A stretch of 8,376 bases of DNA from Pedobacter sp. (GTDB taxonomy: Bacteria; Bacteroidota; Bacteroidia; Sphingobacteriales; Sphingobacteriaceae), in NCBI GenBank assembly GCA_004295885.1, contig SEDG01000086.1, positions 1 through 8,376 on the forward strand, in the 5' to 3' direction. Below the pieces are notes generated by a model. It saw only the letters and a list, made by a program, of their open reading frames with translations. It searched no databases and was not told where the DNA came from. Positions 1 to 6,762 of this stretch are shown piece by piece. Each line of letters starts with the position of its first letter. Position 1 is the first letter of the stretch. A program made the translations under genes and the position numbers.

Positions 1-1616
1 TTAGTCAGTTTTTGAGCCACATCTACAGGCGGACTGCTTGATGCTTCAGTCTCTACTGGCAATACAATGTTACGTGTATCAGCATCATTTCCAATCCTAT
101 CTTTTAGCTGTGCATAATATAAACTTCTAGGTTGAATTTGCTCATTAGACATATCCCAATAACCATCTCCAGCAAACTGTGCCCAAGTTCCAAAGGCCCA
201 GTTTTGAGCTGTTGGTGGTTGGTAATTATCTACTCGAGCAGCACTACATTGCCAAAAAACACTATTCGCAGCAGCCCAGCCAGCTCCTTGTCCATCTTGC
301 CCACGATTCATGAAACTTAGCGCATGACCATCAACATTTACAATATCAAATAAAATACCTGATGCCCAACTATCTATTGCTCCACTAAAACTAAACGGTA
401 GGTAAGATTGGCATTGAACAAATGCATTTGGACCAGCTGCGCAAAAGCCAATGGCGAAATCGTGCATTCCATATTCTGCGTAAATTCTTTGGAAAAGTGT
501 TTGTTGACCAGTGGTAAAAAATGTATTTCTTCTTTCGCCCCCAATTTCAGAGATTGGTGCTAGTGACTTACAATCTTCAACAGTAACTCTTTTAGCGCTT
601 TCTAAGATGCTAACTGCCGAACCTGCAAAATGCTCAAATACGACTTGTCGAACCCAGGCATCTTGCACATTCTCTAAGGAAATAGCTGTCCAGCGGTGAT
701 ATTCATCTTTTAAATTTTCTTGATGGTAATCGGATTGAATTTTTAAATTCTCCACTCCAACTTGGTTAATTCTTCCATTCCATTGATAATTTGTGATGGT
801 GCCACCGCCATATTTGTTGTCCAAAGCTGTCGTTATTGGCGCATCAATGGTTATGTCATTTCCGGCAATGCCGATAATTTTTCTATCCCAATGAAGATCT
901 CTCGTACCTGGCTTCCAACCTAGAGCACTTTCTCCGCCACCAAATTCTGTAGTTTTTAGTATTTCAATCCAATTTTTTATCGATGGACGATGGATTGAAA
1001 TGTTATCGCCAACTTTTAGGTTATTTGCATTTGCAACTGAAAACTTCATTGCATTAACTGGAACATAGTCGTCAGTTATTGCAATTTGGGTTTCTTCTCT
1101 TTTATCGGCTGTGCCTAAAATTCTGATAACACCTAACCTATCTAAACCCGAAGCTTGAATTAATGTACCATTTGCTCCCATTCCGCTACCGCGAAGAATC
1201 ACGCCAGAAGCTTTTATTTTTAAAATCCCTGAAACCTTGTAAACACCTTTTTCTAACAATACGGCACCACGAATTCCATCTTTTCCCATTGGAAGATTTG
1301 AGACGTAATCTAAAGCACTTTGAATATGATTTGTTGCATCGCCAGTTATTAAAGGAACTTTGGCTTTTATTATAGCGTTTGGAATAGCCTGTTCTCCAGC
1401 CATGTAACCAGCATAAGAAAAATCGATGATCCGATTTCCTTGAGCATCTGGGGTGTAAGCTAATTTCCCATCCTTACCTTTAAATATTGGTTTTGGTGGT
1501 ATTTCTACTTTTTTGGTTTGGGCAGTTACGGAGAATGTTAACGCAACAAAAAACAAAACCAAAGAAAAATTTAGCTTAAATAGTTGTGGTTTATATGTTT
1601 GGTTATTATTTAACAT
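1..1616 (-). CDS. Exported right-handed beta-helix protein, likely pectin-active (partial, C-terminus beyond window)
   Basis: Seen: translating the minus strand from the ATG at 1616 gives 538 uninterrupted codons to the window edge, so the C-terminus is missing. Residues 1-32 form a signal peptide (basic/polar start, hydrophobic stretch LVLFFVALTFSV, cleavage after VTA before Gln33) with no lipobox Cys, so the product is probably periplasmic or secreted. Residues 90-145 (SALDYVSNLP, GAVLLEKGVYKVSGILKIKASGVILRG split over 118-143) are the usual first turns of a pectate-lyase-like beta-helix. Later conserved-looking blocks are FEHFAGSAV (327-335), EYGMHDFAIGF (381-391), IDSWASGILFD (414-424) and DGQGAGWAAANSVFWQC (441-457). 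Family knowledge: it resembles large Bacteroidota proteins found in pectin loci that databases label only by DUF names; I recall DUF6298, but cannot verify that. Its reaction is not evident from sequence; a lyase or hydrolase on pectin is inference from fold and neighbours. It lies downstream of the PL1 genes but is separated from them by the repeat/GIY-YIG insertion. Confidence 0.85.
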   Translation of the reverse strand, partial: MLNNNQTYKPQLFKLNFSLVLFFVALTFSVTAQTKKVEIPPKPIFKGKDGKLAYTPDAQGNRIIDFSYAGYMAGEQAIPNAIIKAKVPLITGDATNHIQSALDYVSNLPMGKDGIRGAVLLEKGVYKVSGILKIKASGVILRGSGMGANGTLIQASGLDRLGVIRILGTADKREETQIAITDDYVPVNAMKFSVANANNLKVGDNISIHRPSIKNWIEILKTTEFGGGESALGWKPGTRDLHWDRKIIGIAGNDITIDAPITTALDNKYGGGTITNYQWNGRINQVGVENLKIQSDYHQENLKDEYHRWTAISLENVQDAWVRQVVFEHFAGSAVSILESAKRVTVEDCKSLAPISEIGGERRNTFFTTGQQTLFQRIYAEYGMHDFAIGFCAAGPNAFVQCQSYLPFSFSGAIDSWASGILFDIVNVDGHALSFMNRGQDGQGAGWAAANSVFWQCSAARVDNYQPPTAQNWAFGTWAQFAGDGYWDMSNEQIQPRSLYYAQLKDRIGNDADTRNIVLPVETEASSSPPVDVAQKLT

Positions 1617-1633
1617 TTGTTTTTAATTCTTTT

Positions 1634-1658
1634 TGTCATGCTGAGGCACGAAGCATCT
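1634..1658 (+). repeat. REP-like short repeat, copy 1
   Basis: A 25-bp unit beginning TGTCATGCTGAGG and ending CGAAGCATCT. It matches the reverse complements of the units at 1747-1771 and 2118-2142 at 22 of 25 positions each (hand alignment). It is inverted relative to both other copies and lies 18 bp upstream of the beta-helix gene's start codon. Its internal short stem is AGCAT/ATGCT. Confidence 0.8.
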
Positions 1659-1746
1659 GCAACATTTTAGCATTAACCTTTTTTTCTCTTCCAAACTTTA
1701 ATCGAAGCTTGCGCCTTCTAGTCTTGGTTTAGTGCTCCTTGCTAAG

Positions 1747-1771
1747 AGATTCTTCGTTCCTCAGCATGGCA
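1747..1771 (-). repeat. REP-like short repeat, copy 2
   Basis: A 25-bp unit reading AGATTCTTCGTTCCTCAG then CATGGCA on the plus strand. It differs from copy 3 at two positions and lies in the same orientation. It begins 10 nt beyond the GIY-YIG stop codon (at 1781-1783). Its internal stem (ATTCT against AGCAT) is mismatched at one pair, unlike in copies 1 and 3. Confidence 0.8.
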
Positions 1772-1780
1772 AACTAATAA

Positions 1781-2083
1781 CTACCCTTCAACTATTTCAT
1801 TATTTAAAAATCTCCAAGTTGGATTTTCGCTTTCAATTAAGTTAATCTTCTTTATTCGTAACCAACCCTTGATTTCCTTTTCTCTTTCAATTGCGTGTTC
1901 AATATATTGGTACCTTTCAAAAAATATTAAATAGAAACAGTTGTATCTTTTGGTGAAAGCGAATTTGTTGTCTTTATTTTCAATATGTTGTTTTAACCTT
2001 GTTTCTAAATCATTTGTTACCCCAGTGTATAAAACCGTTTTATTTTTATTTGTTAAAATATAAACAAAGTAATTGTGGTTCAT
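1781..2083 (-). CDS. Small GIY-YIG nuclease domain protein (URI/YhbQ-like)
   Basis: A 100-residue protein that is a single GIY-YIG domain, the normal length for the stand-alone bacterial family. The signature is intact: FVYILTN (6-12), LYTGVTNDL (18-26), a conserved Arg29 with His33 in the following helix, and the AIEREKEIKGWLRIKKINLI helix (64-83) that carries the metal-binding Glu, followed by ENPTW (86-90). GIY-YIG domains cut DNA using one divalent metal ion; the role of these small stand-alone versions is not established. The gene has no evident link to pectin breakdown. It has a repeat copy 34 nt before its start and another 10 nt after its stop, suggesting it arrived with those repeats. 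No signal peptide, so cytoplasmic. It is AT-rich and lysine/asparagine-rich. The ATG at 2083 is the only start that preserves the complete N-terminal beta-strand. Confidence 0.92.
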   Translation of the reverse strand: MNHNYFVYILTNKNKTVLYTGVTNDLETRLKQHIENKDNKFAFTKRYNCFYLIFFERYQYIEHAIEREKEIKGWLRIKKINLIESENPTWRFLNNEIVEG

Positions 2084-2117
2084 AAGTTATATTTCAAGGT
2101 TTGTGTTTCATCGTTAG

Positions 2118-2142
2118 AGATTCTTCGTTCCTCAGAATGACA
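2118..2142 (-). repeat. REP-like short repeat, copy 3
   Basis: A 25-bp unit reading AGATTCTTCGTTCCTCAG then AATGACA on the plus strand, 23 of 25 identical to copy 2. It lies between the stop codon of the second PL1 gene (2167) and the GIY-YIG start (2083), 34 nt upstream of the latter. Similarity to copy 2 extends a few bases further (TAGAGATT against AAGAGATT). Its internal stem ATTCT/AGAAT is perfectly paired. Confidence 0.8.
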
Positions 2143-2166
2143 AAACTCTAGGAGTTAAGCTCTAAT

Positions 2167-3798
2167 TTAAGGTTTAACTTTTCCAATCTCAACCAAGCTA
2201 TTTAAATATACTTCGATATTAGCATAGCCACTTTTTGTAATTTTCACTGCATCGGCAGCACTTTTTGGATTTAAACCATTTTTGATTTCCCAGGCATCTG
2301 GAATTCCGTCTTTGTCGGCATCCAAATAAGGAGTTCCTTTATACTCAGGGTATCCACCGACTTGTGCAATATCTGAAATAATCCCTTTTTTGTAAGAATC
2401 ATCTGCTAAGCGTCGCTTTACATAGTTTTGCTTAGCCGGCAACTTTCCATCTTCAACGTGTTGGATTTTCCCTGTTTTTACTTGTTCAACTATTCTTAAA
2501 TCAACAGCATCCCTTTTAGGCAAGGTAGCCCCTGCATTGGCCAAAACATAACTGTAAGCCTTTTTTGCATCAATCAAGCTAACCTTCGCCATTGGCAAAG
2601 GCGTATTTGTCCTGATTGAGTCTAATAATTTTTGTTTATCTCTTCTACTTTCTGGTTGTACACCCCCGTCCCAGTTGTCTTTGGTTACCCTTGCATTTCC
2701 TTCAACAATATTTCCAGTTACATAAGCTTTTCCAAATTCGTTAGTAAACTTCTTATCCCGACCAGATTCTGGCTTTAATATTCTGTATGAAATTGGCTCG
2801 CCAGCTGGAGTGATTGGTCCTGGTTTATAATAGTTATTAATGAAACTGTAAAATGATGCATTGTCTCCACCATCGGCACTACGATTCCACCAGTTGAAAA
2901 CCACATTATTAACAAAAGCGAAATCTCCATACATACCAACAGAAGGATTTCTGCTAATATTTGAAGCCCAAAGATTACGCATAAACGTACTGTTTAATCC
3001 GCCAATGGTGCTTCCAAAAGCGTGATTGTAAGTATCTAAAGCCTCAGAGAAAATAGAGTTCTGAATAGTTACATTGACTGTTGGCAGTTTTTCTGGTTTA
3101 GATCCATCTTTTGGGTCGTAAACGTGGCGATAAATAGACATGTTTTCATCTAATCCCCAACTTGCGGAAACATGGTCGATGATGATATTACCTACTGGAT
3201 TACCACCAATGGCATCATCTCTACGCGTAACATCTGTAGCTCCTCTACGGAAACGCATAAAACGGATAATTACATCATGTGTATTTAACCAAACAGATTC
3301 GCCAGCAACACAAATTCCATCGCCAGGCGCACTTTGCCCGGCAATAGTAATATAAGGTGCTCTAATAATTAAAGGCGTTTTTAGCCTGATGATTCCCGAA
3401 ACATTGAAAACAACAATTCTTGCTCCGCCTTGTTCGCAAGCCTCTCTCAAACTGCCTGGTCCAGCATCAGCTAGGGTACTAACTACATAAATTTTTCCGC
3501 CTCTACCACCAAATGTATAGGCACCACCACCTTCTGCGCCTGGAAACGCCAACAGTTTAGATTGCGGTAAATCGCTAGGTTTTGCAGCCCAAGGAATATA
3601 AGGTTTTCCTAATTTTGCTTCGGCATCAACAATGGGTTTTACTTTTAAAAACTGAAGTTCAGAAAGCCTTTCAATCTCTTTAAGTAAAGAATCAGCTTTC
3701 TTTTCCATCGCTTCTGGTATAACAGGATATTGAGCAAAAGCTAAATTAGCAGCGCCAATCATCCCAATCAGCATTGCTGAAGTTAATATTTTGCGCAT
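2167..3798 (-). CDS. Pectate lyase, polysaccharide lyase family 1 type (downstream paralogue)
   Basis: Predicted to cleave alpha-1,4-linked polygalacturonate by Ca2+-dependent beta-elimination. A signal peptide spans residues 1-22, with cleavage after AFA before Gln23 and no lipobox, so periplasmic or secreted. An alpha-helical linker (about 25-75) leads to the PL1 entry motif LAFPGAEGGGAYTFGGRGG (83-101) and SLREACEQGGARIVVF (116-131). The beta-helix follows with RRDDAIGG (192-199), IDHVSASWG (207-215) and NLWASNISRNP (275-285). By analogy with other PL1 enzymes the Arg in SRNP (Arg283) is the likely catalytic base, and the acidic residues near 194-208 are candidate Ca2+ ligands. The C-terminus carries a thrombospondin type-3-like calcium loop, DADKDGIPDAWE (493-504), followed by GLNP and a conserved YLNS end. 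It starts 4 nt after its paralogue's stop codon, so the two are surely co-transcribed and perhaps translationally coupled. The ATG at 3798 directly precedes the signal peptide. Confidence 0.93.
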   Translation of the reverse strand: MRKILTSAMLIGMIGAANLAFAQYPVIPEAMEKKADSLLKEIERLSELQFLKVKPIVDAEAKLGKPYIPWAAKPSDLPQSKLLAFPGAEGGGAYTFGGRGGKIYVVSTLADAGPGSLREACEQGGARIVVFNVSGIIRLKTPLIIRAPYITIAGQSAPGDGICVAGESVWLNTHDVIIRFMRFRRGATDVTRRDDAIGGNPVGNIIIDHVSASWGLDENMSIYRHVYDPKDGSKPEKLPTVNVTIQNSIFSEALDTYNHAFGSTIGGLNSTFMRNLWASNISRNPSVGMYGDFAFVNNVVFNWWNRSADGGDNASFYSFINNYYKPGPITPAGEPISYRILKPESGRDKKFTNEFGKAYVTGNIVEGNARVTKDNWDGGVQPESRRDKQKLLDSIRTNTPLPMAKVSLIDAKKAYSYVLANAGATLPKRDAVDLRIVEQVKTGKIQHVEDGKLPAKQNYVKRRLADDSYKKGIISDIAQVGGYPEYKGTPYLDADKDGIPDAWEIKNGLNPKSAADAVKITKSGYANIEVYLNSLVEIGKVKP

Positions 3799-3802
3799 TT
3801 GA

Positions 3803-5491
3803 TTAAGGCTTTACAATACTTACTGATACAACACTATTTAAGTAAATCTCGATGTTTGAATAACCACTTTTTGTGATTTTTGCAGCATCTGATGCATCTT
3901 TTGGATTAAGTCCAACTTTGGTTTCATAAGCATCAGGCATCCCATCATCATCTGAATCTTTGTAAGGAGTTCCCTTGTATTCTGGATATCCGCCAACTTG
4001 GCTAACTTCTGTAATGATTCCTTGTTTATATGAATCTTTTGCTAAACGACGATGTTCGAATTGAAAATCTGACGGTTTAGCATTAGGATGTACTTCAATT
4101 TTACCGGTAACCACTTGCTTAATTACACGAGTATCTACTGGGTCTCTTTTTGGTAAATTAGCTCCAACATTTGTTAAAACAAATTCTTTCGCTTGCAATG
4201 TAGGCAGTATTGAAATTTTAGCCATCGGAAAAGGTTTATCTACTTTCATTGCGGCAAAATAAGTTTTAGACTGCTCAAAACTCATAGATTCTCCTTTTTT
4301 GTCTTCTAATTGAACACCACCATTCCAATTGTCTTTAGTTACCTTTTCATTGCCTTCGATGATATTTCCACTTACATAAGCACGACCAAATACAACATAT
4401 GGTAATTTGCTACGCCCAGATTCAGGCTTTAAAATCCTGTAACTTATGGGTTCATTTAGGTTTGTAACTGGTCCTGGTTTGTAATAGTTGTTAATAATAT
4501 TGTATAATGCAGTATAATCGCCACCATCTGTTGACCTGTTGTTCCAGTTAAAAATTACGTTGTTTGCGAAGTTGAAAATACCATTCCATCCGATTGATGG
4601 ATTTCTTGCCCCATTGTCTGCCCAAAGGTTACGCATAAACGTACAATTCTCTCCACCCAATGTGCTACCAAAAGCGTGGTTCCAATAATCTAAAGCTTCA
4701 GAAAAAATAGAATTCTGAATGGTAATATTAACAGTTGCCAATTTGTCTTCAATTTTGCCCGTGCTATCGTTATACATATGGCGATACATCGACATGTTTT
4801 CATCTAATCCCCAACTTGCCGAAACGTGGTCTATCATGATATTACCTACAGGATTACCGCCAATGGCATCATCTCTTCTTCCTACAAAAGTTTCTCCTCT
4901 TCTAAAACGCATGAAACGAACAATTACATCATGTGTATTTATCCAAACAGATTCGCCTGCCACGCAAACACCATCTCCTGGTGCTGTCTGACCAGCAATT
5001 GTGATATAAGGAGCACGGATGATTAAAGGGGTTTTAATGCGGATGATACCAGCAACATTGAAAACAACAATCCTAGCGCCACCTTGTTCACATGCATCAC
5101 GTAAAGAACCGGGGCCGCTATCATTTAAATTTTTAACAACGATTACCCTACCACCACGACCACCAAAACTATAAGCACCACCACCTTCTGCACCTGGAAA
5201 AGCAATGATTTCTGATTGAGGTAAATCTGTTGGTCGACCAGCAAAAGGAATATACGGCTTGCCTTGTTTAGCTTCTCTTTCGATAATTGGTTTAGCTTTT
5301 TCCCAAGCAATGTCTGAGTGTTTAGTAGCCTCACGCATCATATCATCAGAAGCTTTTTTAATATCAGCTGGGATGTTTGGGTATTGTGCAAAAGAATAAT
5401 TTGCCGAGAGCATTAACAAAGCAACAATTGCTAGGTTTAAGAATTTCTTTTTCATTTGTGTCTTGTTCATTGGAAACCAAAAAGTACGCAT
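3803..5491 (-). CDS. Pectate lyase, polysaccharide lyase family 1 type (upstream paralogue)
   Basis: Paralogue of the next gene, with the same architecture and predicted polygalacturonate beta-elimination. In a 144-residue core (AFPGAEGGGAY through ENMSMYRH) I count 22 differences, about 85% identity. Numbered from the ATG at 5491: AFPGAEGGGAYSFGGRGG (97-114), RRDDAIGG (205-212), IDHVSASWG (220-228), NLWADNGARNP (288-298) with Arg296 the probable catalytic base, and a C-terminal calcium-type loop DSDDDGMPDAYE (512-523) ending in YLNS. The start is uncertain. The ATG at 5491 gives a 16-residue leader before the signal peptide, whereas the ATG at 5455 (Met13, MKKKFLNLAIVALLML) gives a typical 23-residue signal peptide cleaved after SFA before Gln36. 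I think 5455 is biologically likelier but report the longest frame. No clear Shine-Dalgarno sequence favours either. It is the first gene after the terminator and leader region, so it probably heads its own transcript. Confidence 0.93.
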   Translation of the reverse strand: MRTFWFPMNKTQMKKKFLNLAIVALLMLSANYSFAQYPNIPADIKKASDDMMREATKHSDIAWEKAKPIIEREAKQGKPYIPFAGRPTDLPQSEIIAFPGAEGGGAYSFGGRGGRVIVVKNLNDSGPGSLRDACEQGGARIVVFNVAGIIRIKTPLIIRAPYITIAGQTAPGDGVCVAGESVWINTHDVIVRFMRFRRGETFVGRRDDAIGGNPVGNIMIDHVSASWGLDENMSMYRHMYNDSTGKIEDKLATVNITIQNSIFSEALDYWNHAFGSTLGGENCTFMRNLWADNGARNPSIGWNGIFNFANNVIFNWNNRSTDGGDYTALYNIINNYYKPGPVTNLNEPISYRILKPESGRSKLPYVVFGRAYVSGNIIEGNEKVTKDNWNGGVQLEDKKGESMSFEQSKTYFAAMKVDKPFPMAKISILPTLQAKEFVLTNVGANLPKRDPVDTRVIKQVVTGKIEVHPNAKPSDFQFEHRRLAKDSYKQGIITEVSQVGGYPEYKGTPYKDSDDDGMPDAYETKVGLNPKDASDAAKITKSGYSNIEIYLNSVVSVSIVKP

Positions 5492-5738
5492 TTAATTTAA
5501 ATTTGTAAGTCTAAATTGGTTATTCCAGGTAAATTTATTTTGGTTAGAAAGTATATTATATATCAAAAATAAGGGCTTCGAGCTACTAATTTATCTATTA
5601 TATTCTCAAAAGAGTATAACATATTATCATTAGGCTAATTGCCACGTAACAATCTTAATTCATTCTATGTTGCAAGATAATGATTAACACTAATAAAATT
5701 CATATATAAATGTAACATTTCCAAATAAAAACAGGCGT
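5492..5738 (-). promoter_or_regulatory. AT-rich intergenic leader, presumed promoter region of the pectate lyase genes
   Basis: About 250 bp with no plausible gene, between the terminator and the first PL1 gene. Because a strong terminator closes the upstream unit, a promoter for the PL1 genes is expected here. I found no convincing match to the Bacteroidota TTTG-N19-TAnnTTTG promoter. The nearest minus-strand candidate is TAAGATTG (5650-5657) with a TTG at 5673-5675, but the 15-bp spacing is short. Two small palindromes occur: TATtCTCAAAAGAGtATA (5601-5618) and ATTAGGCTAAT (5629-5639). Either could be an operator, or neither. Placement is inferred from position only. Confidence 0.4.
5601..5618. 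promoter_or_regulatory. Small imperfect palindrome, possible operator
   Basis: TATtCTCAAAAGAGtATA pairs TAT with ATA and CTC with GAG around an AAAA centre, with one T-T mismatch. It lies about 110 bp upstream of the first possible PL1 start (5491). In AT-rich DNA such a palindrome may be chance. Confidence 0.2.
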
Positions 5739-5766
5739 AAAAAAAAGGGACACTTTCGTGTCCCTT
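5739..5766 (-). terminator. Rho-independent terminator of the SusCD/lipoprotein unit
   Basis: On the minus strand the sequence AAGGGACAC-GAAA-GTGTCCCTT forms a perfect 9-bp stem with a GAAA tetraloop, running straight into a tract of eight T residues (two of them within the stem). It lies about 60 bp after the lipoprotein stop codon, where a terminator of that transcript is expected. The plus-strand side lacks a comparable T-run, so it acts in one direction. Confidence 0.9.
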
Positions 5767-5827
5767 CTAACCAAATATGCCAAAACGTGTAAAGAATAAT
5801 CGTCACAGCGTGTTTTAAGCAATTATT

Positions 5828-6739
5828 TTATCGCTGTATTTTAATATCAACATTCATAAAAACACCTTTTTCAGCGCTGCTTTTTGTGATATAATTAATG
5901 TAAAACGCACCGTATTTACCTTCTGGTGTTAAGAAGTAGAATAAGCTACCGGCTGCTAAGCTCCCAACAGATTTGAGTGTTGGCTTAGCACTTTTTCCTG
6001 CGGTTATTATTTGTTCACCTGTTCTCAAATTTAAGAAAGCAGAACCTTGGTTTGTTTTTGCTGCCGCGACTAAGGTTGCTCTTTTTGTCCAAGCACTGAT
6101 GTCATAAGGCAAAAACGGAAGTGGTGATGCATTCAGCGCATAAATCGTGTGCGAAGCATTAAATACATACCCAAAATCAATGTTCGCAGATTGAGTTACA
6201 CCCTCATTATAGCTAAATGTTTTACCAGAAACTACCGAAAGATACGATTGACTAGATTTACCTAAGGTATCTGGCGCATAGATATTTCTACTAGACCAAT
6301 AGTCATAATCAGATTTAACGTCAATTGTTATATTTTTATAACCATCTCCCAAATAAACTCCAGCACTATCCAAAGCCCAAACCCTATAAGATGTCCTTCC
6401 AACTTTGGAGTTCATTTTAAGTTTAACGACGTTAGAATAACTTCTTCTCTGCGCCGCCGTTAAAGGAATTTTTATAAAGGGTATTGCAGAGCCTGCCTCA
6501 AAAACGTTTACAGCATACATACCTTTCTTTGCTGAAGAAATCGTATACTCAATATATACACTATCTCCCGGGTTAACCTCTTTATAATCAGTTACTGCAT
6601 ATGGGCTTTTTGCCGAAAAAGTAACAGTGACATCATCAAACATATTGAAAATATTTTCACCCTCTTTTTTACAGCCATAAAACATTAGTGATGATATCGC
6701 TAATATTCCGATAATTTTAATTTTAATATTTTTCATCAT
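5828..6739 (-). CDS. Lipoprotein in the SusE position, putative surface glycan-binding protein
   Basis: A 303-residue protein I cannot assign to a named family. It begins with a lipoprotein signal: basic start, hydrophobic IIGILAISSLMF, then FYGC with Cys23 as the lipidated residue. The -3 residue is Phe, which is loose but tolerated in Bacteroidota. KKEGE follows the Cys; charged residues there often accompany export to the cell surface. Residues about 35-142 look like an Ig/PKD-like beta-sandwich (VTVTFSAKSPYAV, VNPGDSVYIEYTISS, YRVWALDSAGVYLGDG, NITIDV). Residues about 146-303 form a second all-beta part, with SGKTFSYNEG, IDFGYVF and GKYGAFYINY. No catalytic motif is visible. It starts 23 bp after the SusD-like gene's stop and ends before a terminator, so it is the last gene of the SusCD unit, a place usually held by glycan-binding lipoproteins. 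Binding of pectin fragments is inference. The start could be 6739 or 6736 (two consecutive ATGs). Confidence 0.85.
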   Translation of the reverse strand: MMKNIKIKIIGILAISSLMFYGCKKEGENIFNMFDDVTVTFSAKSPYAVTDYKEVNPGDSVYIEYTISSAKKGMYAVNVFEAGSAIPFIKIPLTAAQRRSYSNVVKLKMNSKVGRTSYRVWALDSAGVYLGDGYKNITIDVKSDYDYWSSRNIYAPDTLGKSSQSYLSVVSGKTFSYNEGVTQSANIDFGYVFNASHTIYALNASPLPFLPYDISAWTKRATLVAAAKTNQGSAFLNLRTGEQIITAGKSAKPTLKSVGSLAAGSLFYFLTPEGKYGAFYINYITKSSAEKGVFMNVDIKIQR

Positions 6740-6762
6740 CTTAAACTTAGATATTTATTTAA

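Larger units (their letters stand above)
1634..1771. repeat. Imperfect inverted-repeat element made of repeat copies 1 and 2
   Basis: The arms are 1634-1678 and 1726-1771, about 45 nt each, around a spacer of about 47 nt. Beyond the 25-bp repeat core the arms share TTAGCA and AGCAYTAAACC-like segments, so the homology extends past the core with small indels. Transcribed RNA could fold into one long hairpin between the GIY-YIG stop codon and the beta-helix gene start. It could be a REP-doublet (BIME-like), a miniature transposable element or a transcription attenuator. I see no clear target-site duplication just outside the arms. Confidence 0.55.

Noticed and set aside
132..1375. Plus-strand ORFs at 132-320, 511-699 and 1163-1375
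   Set aside because: All lie antisense to the continuous minus-strand beta-helix frame covering 1-1616, which reads as a coherent exported protein.
1634..2142. CRISPR array
   Set aside because: Only three repeats, in mixed orientation, with unequal spacing, and one interval contains a gene.
2143..2166. Terminator just after the second PL1 gene
   Set aside because: Short CTCTA/GAGTT-type matches here are mostly direct rather than inverted and no T-run follows.
4719..4991. Plus-strand ORF of 90 codons (and the overlapping one at 4826-5026)
   Set aside because: It is antisense to the highly conserved PL1 core. The equivalent antisense ORF at 3140-3355 is similar only because the two lyase genes are paralogous.
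5143..5334. Second minus-strand ORF within the upstream PL1 gene
   Set aside because: Out-of-frame, low-complexity translation overlapping the PL1 motif region.
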